64,000 nt of DNA. Origin: Cylindrotheca closterium. Taxonomy: Eukaryota > Bacillariophyta > Bacillariophyceae > Bacillariales > Bacillariaceae. This document shows positions 1 through 9,500 of the stretch, piece by piece (position 1 is the stretch's first letter; every line of letters begins with the position of its first letter). The notes beneath the pieces were generated by a model. It was not told where the DNA came from. It did not search any database and saw nothing but the letters and a program-made list of their open reading frames with translations. A program made the translations under genes and the position numbers. The DNA lies in assembly GCA_933822405.4 (NCBI GenBank), contig CAKOGP040000668.1, positions 333,445 to 397,444 of the forward strand, in the 5' to 3' direction.

Positions 1-899
1 GATCAGGTCCATGCTACCGGGTAGTGACAACGCTTAATGTTTTCATAAAAAATGCTACCGAGTCGGAGCAAGTGCTGAACAATCTGATTGTCGGCGTCTA
101 CGATGTGGAGGCTTTGTCTGTTGATCTTGGAATCGGTGCACTCATTGATTCTATTTCCTTTGAAGATATTCTTTTGGCACAACAAGAGCCCACCAACAGT
201 CCCACTCGGGCACCTGTATCCAGTCCCACCGTTTCACCCATTTCTGCTCCCACCCTTCCACCGGCCGTCTCGACTCTGCCGCAAACACCCGGACCGGCGC
301 TCACTCCAACCTAGCAGCCAGTTGCGGCGCCCGCAACAATGTAAACTGTGAGGCTAATAATTGTCAAGGAGAGGATGCTTGCAAGAGTCCTGTTGGATGT
401 GTATCTTGCATTGGCAAGTGCAAACTTTCATTACAAAGAATTCATTGTGTATTCCGCAAATTCAATTCTCTCATTTTGTTGTTACAATGACCGCATGCTT
501 GGCGGATAGCGGTGATTTTTCTTGTCGTCGAAATCGGAGAAGGTTCCTGTACCTATAATAAAGATTCGTGCAATAGTGACAATCGGTGACAACAGTTGTT
601 TGGGAAAAGATTCTTGCCCTTGCCTAACAGTCGGAACGGTGGGCTCCCAAAGAGTATTTCTCCCAGCTCTTGTGCGCCAAGAGGGGTCGAGAGCTGCCGA
701 TACACATCTGGTCCCATTGGGGCCAACAATTGCAATGAGGGGCTTAGCGCGTGCTTCAGACATTGGGGTGGACTCTTACAATTGTGGTGCATCCTACACT
801 AAAACTTTGGGAGAGATTGATGATGACTCGTGCAATGGTACGGGACGAAAGCATGGTGTGCTTGTAGAATCTTGTGGTACTCCTTAGAAAAGTTGTTAA
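1..899 (+). pseudogene. decayed copy of Cys-rich, Thr/Pro-rich membrane protein (5' part outside window)
   Basis: The stretch resembles the C-terminal half of the neighbouring gene at 1671-3740 but is broken. Positions 24-314 encode a segment ending in a Thr/Pro stalk (PTNSPTRAPVSSPT and similar), then stop. From about 580 the Cys-rich repeat resumes: IGDNSCLGKDSCPCL in one frame, then SCRYTSGPIGANNCNEG in a second frame, then DDDSCNGTG back in the first, ending at 887. The neighbour carries matching blocks (INDNSCIDPYSCACL and TCQFASGPIGTESCTGG). At least two frame changes and several stops make this a pseudogene or a badly decayed tandem paralogue. Its N-terminal acidic and membrane parts, if present, lie left of the window. 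Function is unknown. Confidence 0.6.
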
Positions 900-1670
900 G
901 AGTCAAACATTTACTAACATCTTATTGTCATTGATTATAATTGTTTCCATAGTGGCCAGTTGACCAACATGATCACTTCCAATGATTCGAGCAACTGTGA
1001 AAGATGTGAGTATCTTGGTGCATTCTTCTTCTGCAACTGCCGTCAATGCCATTTACTGATTATTCGATCTCTATCTTTCGGTTGCTCGTGCCTAAAAGGA
1101 AAAGCAGAAGGTCTTTTGGTACTCCCTCGTTCTGCGAGCCCGACTTTGGTGGACTTTGTCAATAAAGGGGAAGCTGGCCGATTGATTCATTCAATCATTC
1201 TTGCTAACCATCACTTTGGAGTTGTACTGGAAATGTAAATGAGTGTCTTTAAAATACTGATGGATGTAGTTATCTAAAGAATACCAATTTCACTGGTACA
1301 TCACTTCGGAAGAATCTTATTTTTATGCTAGAATACATATTACATACCGGTACACGTATGTACGTGTATGTGCCACCAACAAAATGCTTTTATCATACCA
1401 CATGATGTATATATTTAATAAAATACCGGTATATTCCATATATATATATGTGCGGCATGTGCGCACTCGCAGGTCTGCTGGTATTAAAAAATAACACATC
1501 GAGAATAATGATTGGTAGAAGAGTAGGTGATGAAGCACGCGTGCAGAAACCTGTGTATATTTCAATGGAATTTTATTTGAAACGCAAGATTGAATATGTA
1601 TATTGTTACACATACAGAGTAGTACGGTATCCCAGAGTATTACTACAGACACACCCCTTCCGCTTCCAAC
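900..1670. other. intergenic region with two TACCGGTA palindromes
   Basis: No convincing gene. Positions 960-1240 hold a few Cys codons reminiscent of the decayed Cys-rich repeat, with no usable frame. From 1320 the DNA is AT-rich and carries TACCGGTA at 1345-1352 and 1424-1431, about 326 and 247 bp before the next start codon. It is probably the promoter of the gene at 1671. Confidence 0.5.
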
Positions 1671-3740
1671 ATGATGGACGACGACTCTGATGATAACTCT
1701 GACGTGGATGACCGGGCATACCGGATTGTGGAAGAAGCAAAATCTGGCAAATTAGATAAACAACGTGAACGAGATGCCAGAAACCACGGTGGGAATAAGT
1801 CCACTCCAGGAGCTCACAGCAGTTCCTCGAGTCATGGTGGGCACGCTGGAGATGCCAAACAAAGAAATGGTGCGAAGCAGACGGGAAGCTCTAGTATACC
1901 TGGCGCTCAAGTAGGGTTGCCGTCTGCGGACAAGAGACAAGAAAGCAAAGAGCTGAGAAACAGCCGAAAGACTAAGCAACATCGGAATCATAAGGACAGT
2001 CACTCATCACAAGATCGATCCAATAGTGATGACCATCACCATCAATCTCCAAACAGGGGTCAAACTACTACAAATGCATTATCATCTGCCTCTGGAACGG
2101 TCGAGATTCAGGCCAAGGTCGTCCGCGAATCTTCCGAAAAGAATTTGAATATTGCCTTGCAACAAGAAAATGAACGCCTGCGACAGCAGCTTGAAACACA
2201 GGCAGCTCACGCTGAGTCTAGTATGCACTCGGGTTCCAACGACAGTAATGGAGGAATTTGTTCCAAGAAAACGGCCATCATTGCTGTCTTTGTCCTGTTT
2301 CTGATTGGAGCTGGAGTTGGTGCCTTTTTTGCCACTAAGGGCTCTTCTTCTTCGTCTGTTTCTTCTGAAGAAGGTGTACCAATGACAACCTCTTCCCCTA
2401 CTGGTCCGACTGCATCCAATACGGCAGAACCAGTGACTTTGCCAACGCTCTCGCCCACTGTAGAGCTTAATTTTGATCCACCTGCCGATGCCGACTGCCA
2501 GGCAGTCATATCAGAGAATGATGTCATTGGAGAGGAAACCATGGATAGCAGAGCCTTTGATGTGGAATTGGAGGTATCACTGACAGTGGATAATTCTTTG
2601 GATATTATTTCCACCGCCTTCGTGGAATCGACCAAGGGGATTCTGATTCCAGAACTAGTGGGATGTTTGGCGGATGAAGGGAGGCGACTACGGAGAAGAA
2701 AATTAAGCGAAAATCGATATGCGATTGGTAATGCAAAAGTGACGGCCCGTACTGTAGGCTCGGAAGGCTGTGAAGATAATCCTGGTTTTTGTTATGCTGT
2801 TGTTTTGGAAATGGCTCTCTCCATCAAGTCAAGCGAAATCCCAGACTTTGGTATTATTTCGCTTTTGTCGGAAGTGTTCAATGATGATGATTTGAATTTG
2901 GTTGACTGGATTGGTTTGGGTGGTTCTTTCCGCTCAATTAAAGTGACCAGGATTGCTCCAACCCGGCCAGCTTCGAAACCGAGTAGGAGACCCATCCCGC
3001 CACCGGTCGATTCGCCGACATTTGTACCAGTGAGCAGTGCCCCAATGATAACCCAGACCATACCTCCCACCACGAATCCTACAAATCCTTCAAGGAAACC
3101 AACTCTACAGCCAACCTCTCTAGGGGATATTGTTGATGAAGACTGCGCTGGCCCAAACTGTACCGGTTTTCAGAGCTGCGACGGTTTCAGAAATATTGTT
3201 GAGATTGCATGCGATGCGTGCAAGGGGGAATATTCATGTACAGATATGAATGAAGGCCTGGTCGGTGATGGTTCTTGCCTCGGCGACTACTCTTGTCCAT
3301 ATCTGATCGAAGTCAATATCAATGACAACAGCTGCATCGATCCGTATAGCTGTGCATGTCTAGAAGTTGGAGAAGGAGTACCTATGAACGGCTGTCAAAA
3401 CGCTGGCGATTGCTGCACCGCGACTGGTGAACCTCTTGATGTACCAACTTCTTCTTGTTCGGGGGCTGACGAGACTTGTCAGTTTGCATCTGGACCTATT
3501 GGAACGGAATCGTGTACTGGAGGACACCGAACTTGTTGGAAAGCAAAGGCGAAGATTGGGGATGGCTCTTGTAATCAAGGGTACGTATATGCTGGTGGCG
3601 AGAAGTGTTGTGAACTCTTGTGGCTCACGATCTCCGATTGCTACTTTGAAACCGAAGTGGGTGCACGCGCCTCTTGGGAGAAGTGCGAAACGGTTCTTGC
3701 AATGGCAAAAAAGCTTGTCCAGCACGCCTTTCAACTTTGA
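1671..3740 (+). CDS. single-pass surface protein with Thr/Pro stalk and Cys-rich repeats, 3' end probably frameshifted
   Basis: The open frame gives 689 aa. Residues 1-200 are hydrophilic and Ser/Asp/His/Lys-rich, with a short Leu/Gln coiled-coil-like stretch near 160-185. One membrane helix follows at about 203-225 (AIIAVFVLFLIGAGVGAFF), so this is a probable type II or signal-anchor topology. A Ser/Thr-rich linker, a globular region (about 275-425) and a Pro/Thr stalk (PTRPASKPSRRP, TTNPTNPSRKPTLQP) lead to Cys-rich repeats of the form (I/V)GDGSCxGxxxC from residue 490. These repeats are common in diatom surface proteins of unknown function. After about 3580 the repeat pattern leaves this frame: the frame of 3674-4006 reads NGSCNGKKAC and CNCDGCEC. 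The annotated C-terminus is therefore probably an artefact of a frameshift, and the gene may be decaying like its neighbour at 1-899. Confidence 0.6.
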   Translation: MMDDDSDDNSDVDDRAYRIVEEAKSGKLDKQRERDARNHGGNKSTPGAHSSSSSHGGHAGDAKQRNGAKQTGSSSIPGAQVGLPSADKRQESKELRNSRKTKQHRNHKDSHSSQDRSNSDDHHHQSPNRGQTTTNALSSASGTVEIQAKVVRESSEKNLNIALQQENERLRQQLETQAAHAESSMHSGSNDSNGGICSKKTAIIAVFVLFLIGAGVGAFFATKGSSSSSVSSEEGVPMTTSSPTGPTASNTAEPVTLPTLSPTVELNFDPPADADCQAVISENDVIGEETMDSRAFDVELEVSLTVDNSLDIISTAFVESTKGILIPELVGCLADEGRRLRRRKLSENRYAIGNAKVTARTVGSEGCEDNPGFCYAVVLEMALSIKSSEIPDFGIISLLSEVFNDDDLNLVDWIGLGGSFRSIKVTRIAPTRPASKPSRRPIPPPVDSPTFVPVSSAPMITQTIPPTTNPTNPSRKPTLQPTSLGDIVDEDCAGPNCTGFQSCDGFRNIVEIACDACKGEYSCTDMNEGLVGDGSCLGDYSCPYLIEVNINDNSCIDPYSCACLEVGEGVPMNGCQNAGDCCTATGEPLDVPTSSCSGADETCQFASGPIGTESCTGGHRTCWKAKAKIGDGSCNQGYVYAGGEKCCELLWLTISDCYFETEVGARASWEKCETVLAMAKKLVQHAFQL

Positions 3741-4240
3741 TCTCACAAAAATCCTGCAATTGTGATGGTTGTGAGTGTATCTTGTGGAATTCTTGCTATC
3801 TTTGTACTCATGTTCTGACACTTTGTACAATTGCCCGCTTGCTACGACAAGGTTGTGCGTGTCTCACTGAACCATCACCCCAGCACGCTGGTGCTGTTTT
3901 TGTTCCGCCTCGAAGCTGCAACAGTCTTGCTCCAAGTGATCAAGAGATCGACTACGATCCTAACAGGCTTAGCGAAGGTCCATTTACCCACTGTTGTAGC
4001 GAATAGCTCCAAGCACTCGTCACAATCATTGGCAATATGGCGATGACTTGTCTGTGACGCTGAGCAATGCTTCGTGTTGCATGGTATGCAATGTGAGTTC
4101 TACCTGGTGGCTCGGGAGCATCAAATTGTTTCAGCTACAGTGCTCCGCGATCAAACGAGCGAGAAAACAGTATTGTACTGCTTTAGGATTATGACAATGC
4201 ATCTAAAGAAATGATCGATTCGAGCGATCTTTCATCATTC
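3741..4240 (+). pseudogene. out-of-frame remainder of the Cys-rich gene
   Basis: Cys-rich coding character continues past the stop at 3740 in another frame (3674-4006) with NGSCNGKKAC, SCNCDGCEC and a closing THCCSE. Further Cys-coding traces occur to about 4130 in changing frames. This is best read as the degraded 3' end of the gene at 1671-3740, not a separate gene. Confidence 0.45.
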
Positions 4241-4244
4241 CATT

Positions 4245-4895
4245 CCAGGTGTTTTTTGTATAATTACATTTTTATATCTTGGGTTATCCTATTATCTACA
4301 ACCAACATGGATACATGAATCCATAGGATTGGTGCCACGGCGATGGTAGTCGATGGTCTTCTGACTCCTCTGTAGTTTGTGTGGAAACATACTTATTGGT
4401 GACTTGTGGCCAGTCTGCTGGTGTGGTATCATGAGATTGGCTCTTTTGACTTGCAACCTACGCCTTGGCCAACCATCCTATTTATTGTCTAACATCTCCC
4501 ACTGAAGGTGGTACATCGCCCTTGTCCGAGTTCAGACGAGTGCTGCCAATCCCTGTCTCCGCGTCTTCGTCCTTGCCATTGATGATATCAAGTGCCATGC
4601 GTATCAAAGTAAGAGGATCATGGACAGGTTCCGTTGCTATTGGAGACGGTCGAATTGGAATACTGGACAAGTTTGCCCTCTGTGGGATACGAGTGCAAGT
4701 CATGATGTTGGAGAAGGTAACGTGGTCGGGGTGTGTAAACAACGACGGAAAAATTACAAGGAGTTCAGAGTGTATTTTGTGAGAGTTGCTTGAGAGAAAA
4801 ACAAACTCGGAATCGGAACCGTCAGTTTTAAGGAACCGCCATGTGGGCCGAGACATTCTCCGACATCGAACAAGGTGACGTGAACTACTTCGAAA
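4245..4895. repeat. direct duplication, unit 1 of 2
   Basis: This stretch aligns by eye to 5180-5857 along its whole length with small indels. The left edge is AGGTGTTTTxTGTATAATTA and the right edge shares GACATTCTCCGAC plus GTGACGTGAA. The two units lie about 940 bp apart. Each contains one copy of the small minus-strand reading frame described separately. No target-site duplication, terminal repeat or transposase was recognised, so it is a local tandem duplication and not a recognised mobile element. Confidence 0.7.
4482..4703 (-). CDS. small conserved peptide, copy 1 (function unknown)
   Basis: On the minus strand, ATG at 4703 opens a 73-codon frame starting MTCTRIP and containing RPSPIAT, DPLTLIRMALDIINGK and SDKGDVPP; it stops at 4482. 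The other duplicated unit encodes the same peptide at 5442-5669 with mostly conservative changes and frame-preserving indels. That suggests this strand and frame have been under coding constraint. The frame is open further upstream (to 4910), so the true start may be earlier or in an upstream exon. I do not recognise the family, and there is no signal peptide or membrane segment. Both copies could be remnants of one gene. Confidence 0.4.
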   Translation of the reverse strand: MTCTRIPQRANLSSIPIRPSPIATEPVHDPLTLIRMALDIINGKDEDAETGIGSTRLNSDKGDVPPSVGDVRQ

Positions 4896-5179
4896 ACAGA
4901 TTGAAGACATATCAAAAGCATTCGGTTCCCGAGACGGACATTTCTACGAGACACAGCAATGCGAGAAGACAGGCGAAAAAATGATCCCACGAAAAATTGG
5001 TTTCACAAAAAGAACAATGAAGGCGATACTATTTTGTAGTACTTTGACATCTCGAAGATTTCCCGCTAGAGTGCCGGTATTTGGTACTGGACGATGGAAT
5101 GAACGGCAAAACGTGATTCGGATTGCTATAGGATCTGTAAAAGTAGATTCGAATTATCATTTCAGCATTTAGATTACAA

Positions 5180-5857
5180 ATCAGGTGTTTTCTGTATAAT
5201 TAGTCCTACATTTGTTTCTTAGGGTCCTATAATCTAAAACCAACATGAATAGATAAATATGCATAGGAGTTGTGTCACGGCGGTGATAGTCGATCTTCTT
5301 TGCTCTTTGGTAGTTTGTATGCCAATAGTAGCACTTGTAACTTGGCCGTGCGTGGGTAGCCGTACCTTCGCTCGCAACACCAGGAGTTTGGGCTCTTGAC
5401 TTGCAATGACATTAAAACTTCGCCTTGACCAAATCTCCTCTTCAATCTTCAAAATGTCCCTCTGGAGGCGGCATGTCACCCTTGTCCGAAGTCACTAGAC
5501 CAGTGTTGCCAATCCCTGACTCGTCCGCGTGGTCGCTCTTGCCATTGATAATGTCGAGTGCCATGCTTATCAAAGTAAGAGGATCATCAACAGTTCTTAC
5601 CGTTGCTATTGGAGATGGTCGCATTGGAACGCTGGAAAAGCTCGTATGTGGGGTGCGTGTGCAAGTCATGATGTTGGAGAAAGTAACGTGGTCGAGTCGT
5701 CTGAAAAAAACGATGGGAAAATATTATTTTAGAGGGATGAACCTTTTTTGTGAGGGTTGTCTGGTTTTCTTTTACGGAGAATCCGAATTGTCAGTGTGGG
5801 AACCGCATAGAAGACATTCTCCGACTGGAACAAAGTGACGTGAAACTTCGACTACTG
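5180..5857. repeat. direct duplication, unit 2 of 2
   Basis: Second unit of the duplication described at 4245-4895. It has the same left edge (CAGGTGTTTTCTGTATAATTA), the same internal CACGGCGxTGxTAGTCGAT segment, and the same minus-strand peptide frame. Both units have diverged visibly, so the duplication is not recent. Confidence 0.7.
5442..5669 (-). CDS. small conserved peptide, copy 2 (function unknown)
   Basis: Seventy-five codons starting MTCTRTP and containing RPSPIAT, DPLTLISMALDIINGK and SDKGDMPPPEG. It is the partner of 4482-4703. Just upstream on the minus strand the sequence CATCGTTTTTTTCAG looks like a 3' splice site, and the codons after it (LDHVTFSNIMTC) match copy 1 (DHVTFSNIMTC). 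This frame could therefore be a downstream exon of a spliced gene whose first exon I could not place. In copy 1 the equivalent polypyrimidine/AG is disrupted. Function is unknown. Confidence 0.4.
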   Translation of the reverse strand: MTCTRTPHTSFSSVPMRPSPIATVRTVDDPLTLISMALDIINGKSDHADESGIGNTGLVTSDKGDMPPPEGHFED

Positions 5858-6175
5858 TACCTAAACTGATATTTGCGCACTGCGTAAGGAGGGACAAATC
5901 ACCGTAGGTTTTATTATTATTTCATGAAAAAAAGATGCTTCGAGATATGACCAAGAACTGAAGACACTGGAGCTGACGTCTGGCAAATGGATATTGGCGA
6001 AAAAGTGGTTCCACTGGAAAAAGTAGTTCCACCAAGAAGTGCTTCCACGAAAAGAACGAAGGTCACACGCGAGATCGGAGGTGATTTCGTCGAATCGATA
6101 GGCCCCTGCGACCTCTGGCACTGACCCGTTACCACGTTTACAGCTGTCTATTACTGCTGACCCGCCGTCGTTGAT
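5858..6175. other. intergenic, no gene seen
   Basis: Short frames on the minus strand (5861-6135) contain repeated GTGGAAC(C/T)ACTTTTT-like phrases but no recognisable protein. It lies just past the 3' end of the SET-domain gene. Confidence 0.4.
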
Positions 6176-7621
6176 TCATTCGTTCTCCAAGTATTCTTGC
6201 AACCCACCCGCACAAGCTAGCAATGTTCGTCGATGAGACTCTTTCAATAAGTTGATTAGCTCCATCGTTTCCTGTGGCATAGAATCAGTCGACCGAATTC
6301 TACTCTCCATACTGCCCCGACTACCCTGACTCACTTCCAAGCGCTTTGCGCAGTCTCTCAGTTGCTCCACAATAGCTTTTCCGATTTCTGGCGTAAACTC
6401 GATGTCTTCTGGATTGTCCACTGCAATTCCTTGTTTCTTGGCTTGATATTGTACCAACTCAAAGGGAATTTCTGTAGGAGATACTTCAAATCGATAGTAG
6501 TCATCCAATGCTATCTCGACCACATTATATTCGTAGATGTCATCTACCGATGGTACAAATCCATAAGAGAAGAGGCATCTCCAAATGGGCGTGGTCGAAC
6601 TTGCCCCATAGCTGATGAGCACCTCTTCGTCGACTGTTAGATCTTGTTTGGCCCGTACTATCATATAATCCCCTTTTCGAAAGAATTCAGCATTGTGTTC
6701 ATAGGAATGATTGATCATGTCGAAAATGGGTACCATGACTCGCAAATCGGCCTTGGTTCGTTCCTGGCTATGCTGGCGACTACTCGGTACGACAGCTGGT
6801 GTGCCCGTTACTAGTAGGCTCTCATCGGAGTTTGTTTCTTCCCATGTGGCACAGCGACAAGCTCTGGTTTGTACCAAATCCAATGCCCGTTCCACTTGTG
6901 CTTGTGATTTTCCACTGGCGGCCAAGTCTGACAGGGGTGCTGCCCGAGCAAAGAAAGCAGCGTCCACTGCCAATTCCAACGGGCGACAATCCGTTGATTT
7001 TATCACTTCTTCGGGCCAATAGATCGGAAGACTATCTCGAAGGGACTCGGGTAAGAGTTTTAGCCAGGCGCGTAATCCCTCGGATGGCAGTGATGATTCA
7101 TTTTCATCATCTACCATGTTTTTGTTCTTGTCACCTTCCTCACAACGACTCTGGAGTTGCAGCAACTGTGCCGCCAATCGAGTCACCCAGCCTTGAATTT
7201 GTATGGGACTGTAGGCATTATTATTTTTGTTGTCGGTATCCTGTTGGTCGATCAGCCAAGAAGGCGGATCTCCGTCATCTCGGAGACAGGAAGCTAGCGG
7301 TATTTCCAATAGGACATCCCCTTTGGAAACATTCTCGTTTAGATAAACTCCTCTCACACCTTCTGTAGTAGAATCTAGGCGGAGCAAATTTGTCGGTGAA
7401 CCACCCAACAACGAAATAACTTCCGCCAGATTTGCTTGTTGGTCCTGATTGTGTGTGGTTGATGTCTGTGAGGACGACGCGAGTAATTGGGAGGTTGAAT
7501 AAGATGATGTGGAGATAGTGCCACCTATTATTGTCTCTGTAGTTGCTGAATTCCAAGAAGATGCTTTGGGGGAGATAAAGGCAGCTCCGCCACCGAGCAA
7601 AAGCTTGAGAAAGGGTGCCAT
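6176..7621 (-). CDS. plastid-targeted SET-domain protein lysine methyltransferase (Rubisco LSMT-like)
   Basis: A protein of 481 aa from ATG 7621; the open frame reaches 7813, but MAPFLKLLLGGGAAFISPKA is a much better start, because it reads as a signal peptide with an ASAF-like cleavage site (AA|FIS) as used for diatom plastid import. A SET domain split by a long insert follows: EGVRGVYLNENVSKGDVLLEIPL near residue 95, VPIFDMINHSYEHNAEF near 305 (the NHS cofactor-binding motif), and EEVLISYG with WRCLFSYGFVP near 345. A C-terminal Rubis-subs-bind-like helical region ends the protein. This order matches the LSMT/SETD3/SETD6 class, which methylates lysines in Rubisco, aldolase or other substrates using S-adenosylmethionine. 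The actual substrate is inferred only from location. It is divergent with the DUF1295 gene, 225 bp apart. Confidence 0.85.
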   Translation of the reverse strand: MAPFLKLLLGGGAAFISPKASSWNSATTETIIGGTISTSSYSTSQLLASSSQTSTTHNQDQQANLAEVISLLGGSPTNLLRLDSTTEGVRGVYLNENVSKGDVLLEIPLASCLRDDGDPPSWLIDQQDTDNKNNNAYSPIQIQGWVTRLAAQLLQLQSRCEEGDKNKNMVDDENESSLPSEGLRAWLKLLPESLRDSLPIYWPEEVIKSTDCRPLELAVDAAFFARAAPLSDLAASGKSQAQVERALDLVQTRACRCATWEETNSDESLLVTGTPAVVPSSRQHSQERTKADLRVMVPIFDMINHSYEHNAEFFRKGDYMIVRAKQDLTVDEEVLISYGASSTTPIWRCLFSYGFVPSVDDIYEYNVVEIALDDYYRFEVSPTEIPFELVQYQAKKQGIAVDNPEDIEFTPEIGKAIVEQLRDCAKRLEVSQGSRGSMESRIRSTDSMPQETMELINLLKESHRRTLLACAGGLQEYLENE

Positions 7622-7648
7622 TGTGATGAAGATACGATGGTGTATATA

Positions 7649-7656
7649 TACCGGTA
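7649..7656. promoter_or_regulatory. TACCGGTA palindrome in divergent promoter
   Basis: An octamer palindrome between the SET gene (28 bp before its ATG) and the DUF1295 gene (198 bp before its ATG). It is one of at least eleven in the window; see the findings. Confidence 0.35.
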
Positions 7657-7846
7657 GAGCAGATGAGATATTTGATGTTGGATGGATTTGATCAAAGTTG
7701 TCGATACCCTGGCGATGGACAGGCGCGATTGCCGGCGGGCGCGCATGAAGTTTCCCCACAATCTCCCTTTCTCTTTTTGCCGTGGATCTTTGCGAAACTG
7801 CAGTACTCATCAAAAAAACATCAAACTGATGTCAGAAAAGTAGGAG

Positions 7847-8990
7847 ATGCATGGATTCATTCGCGGTCAGCGAAGCGTCTTTAGGACTCTATTTTTATTG
7901 CTGATTCTGGCTTGCAATACTAGCGCATTTGCCAGCCCTCAGGGAGCATCATCATATCGAAAAATGTCCCTTCGACTACGAGAGCCAATCCCAACAACAA
8001 GCAGTCGTGTTAGAACTAGAGGTGGTGGTGCCACGACGTATTCCTCTTCAACGACCAAATTATCCGTTGTCAATGGCCCCATGATGGTCCCAATCCTAGA
8101 TCTTTCCAATCCATTATGGACGGCCAATGGAATTTTACGTTTGCACCAATGTGGTTGGCTTCCTGATCAGTGTCGCCACTGGATCCCATCTTCACTTGGA
8201 TCTGATTGGAACTGGTGCCTTTGCGCTAGCTACAATCCCAACGTTTCTGCAAGACAATGTGGCTCTCCATTCCCAGTGGTCGTCTTGGGCAGTGGCTGTC
8301 TGGGGGACCAAGTTGGCAGGTTTTCTCTTTTTCCGAGCGACTCAAACTGGACACGACAAACGTCTGGAAGAGGTGCTGTTGACAACTACAGGGACATTTC
8401 AGTTTTGGCTGGTTACATTTGTATGGAATGCATTTTGCTCCTTGCCCTATCTACTGGGACTCTGTAATACTGGTGGTGGAGTCGGTGGTGCCGATGGAAT
8501 GGTCCTCAAGGCAGGAGGTGCTGTTTATGCCCTAGGCTTGGGTATCGAAACCATTGCCGATCTACAAAAGTACTTCTTCAAGCGTGCCAATCCAGGAAAG
8601 TTTTGCAATGCGGGCCTCTGGGGCATAAGCCAACATCCAAATTATCTGGGCAATCTGATTCTGTGGTTTGGAATTTTGGTCATGAATGCGCCGTGGCTGA
8701 TCGAATCATCGATGTCTGCAACTCCGCTCTTTACAGGTGCGCCTACAACCGACGGGGCTGGCATTATTGGTCTACTGGTGGGAGGCTTGAAATCGAGTGT
8801 GAATTGGCTGTGGAGATGTCGGCGATTGATCGTCGCATTGGTCTCTCCCTTGTTCATGTGGCAGCTCTTCAACTCGCAAGCGTCAGGTACTATGATGAAT
8901 ACTGTGGAGTTGGCCAAATCCAAATACGGGAATGATCCAGCCTACAAAGACTACATTGAAAATGTTCCATTGATTTTCCCCAAGTTTTGA
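7847..8990 (+). CDS. DUF1295 / steroid 5-alpha-reductase-like membrane protein with apparent +1 frameshift
   Basis: The first frame (from ATG 7847) gives a signal peptide with a classic diatom plastid motif (LLLILACNTSAFASPQG). The second frame (8127-8990) gives the DUF1295 body: LISVATGSHLHLDLIGTGAFAL, several membrane helices, the conserved C-terminal block FCNAGLWGISQHPNYLGNLILW near residue 160, and a terminal YKDYIENVPLIFPKF. The family is related to C-terminal isoprenylcysteine methyltransferase and steroid reductase folds and probably binds NAD(P)H or a lipid. The two frames join smoothly if one T of the run at 8133-8136 is ignored (ANGI then YVCTNVVGFLIS), so the gene carries an extra base or the assembly has an error. 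No plausible intron bridges the frames. The intact length would be about 380 aa. Confidence 0.75.
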
Positions 8991-9500
8991 AATCTGGTGG
9001 TAGCTGCTACAGTATGATTATGCCAAAATAAGATAATAAGAGCCATAATCTTTATATACTACTGTACAAAATTTGTTCCCATCCCCTCCACTATATATTA
9101 GTCCAAAGGGACAGTCTGGCCCGACATTTTGTCCACAATTCATCATTATGGCACGGCCGAATGAAAGAATCAATCGATATTTCAGTTTGTTCAACTTGTA
9201 AAATCCGCTGTAAGCACCCATACGCGCACCGACATAGAAAGTGTTGGCCTTGGTCAGCTTGAGAGTTGCATGATTCTCTTCCAGAATGGATTTGACAGTA
9301 TCAGCAGAGCTCTCAAGGATTAATGTTGTGTCCCCCAACGCCACATGTCCTGGAAGATCCACTAGAATGGATCGGTGGGGTTAGGGTTTGGGATAATATC
9401 TTGGGCATATGATTGGAACATTTGACGGGAACCAAGATTCTGCCAAATGCGCCATGACAAAAGTTGCTCCAGAAGCTCCTCATTCTCTCCCGATTTACAT
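8991..9500. other. intergenic between convergent genes
   Basis: Contains a minus-strand open frame (9018-9362) that begins with GTG after a possible splice acceptor (CCATTCTAG at about 9364). It has no recognisable family and no clear upstream exon. I do not call it as a gene. Confidence 0.3.

Noticed and set aside
9018..9362. 115-codon minus-strand open frame downstream of the GT92-like gene
   Set aside because: It starts with GTG, has no recognisable family, and no upstream exon joins it convincingly.
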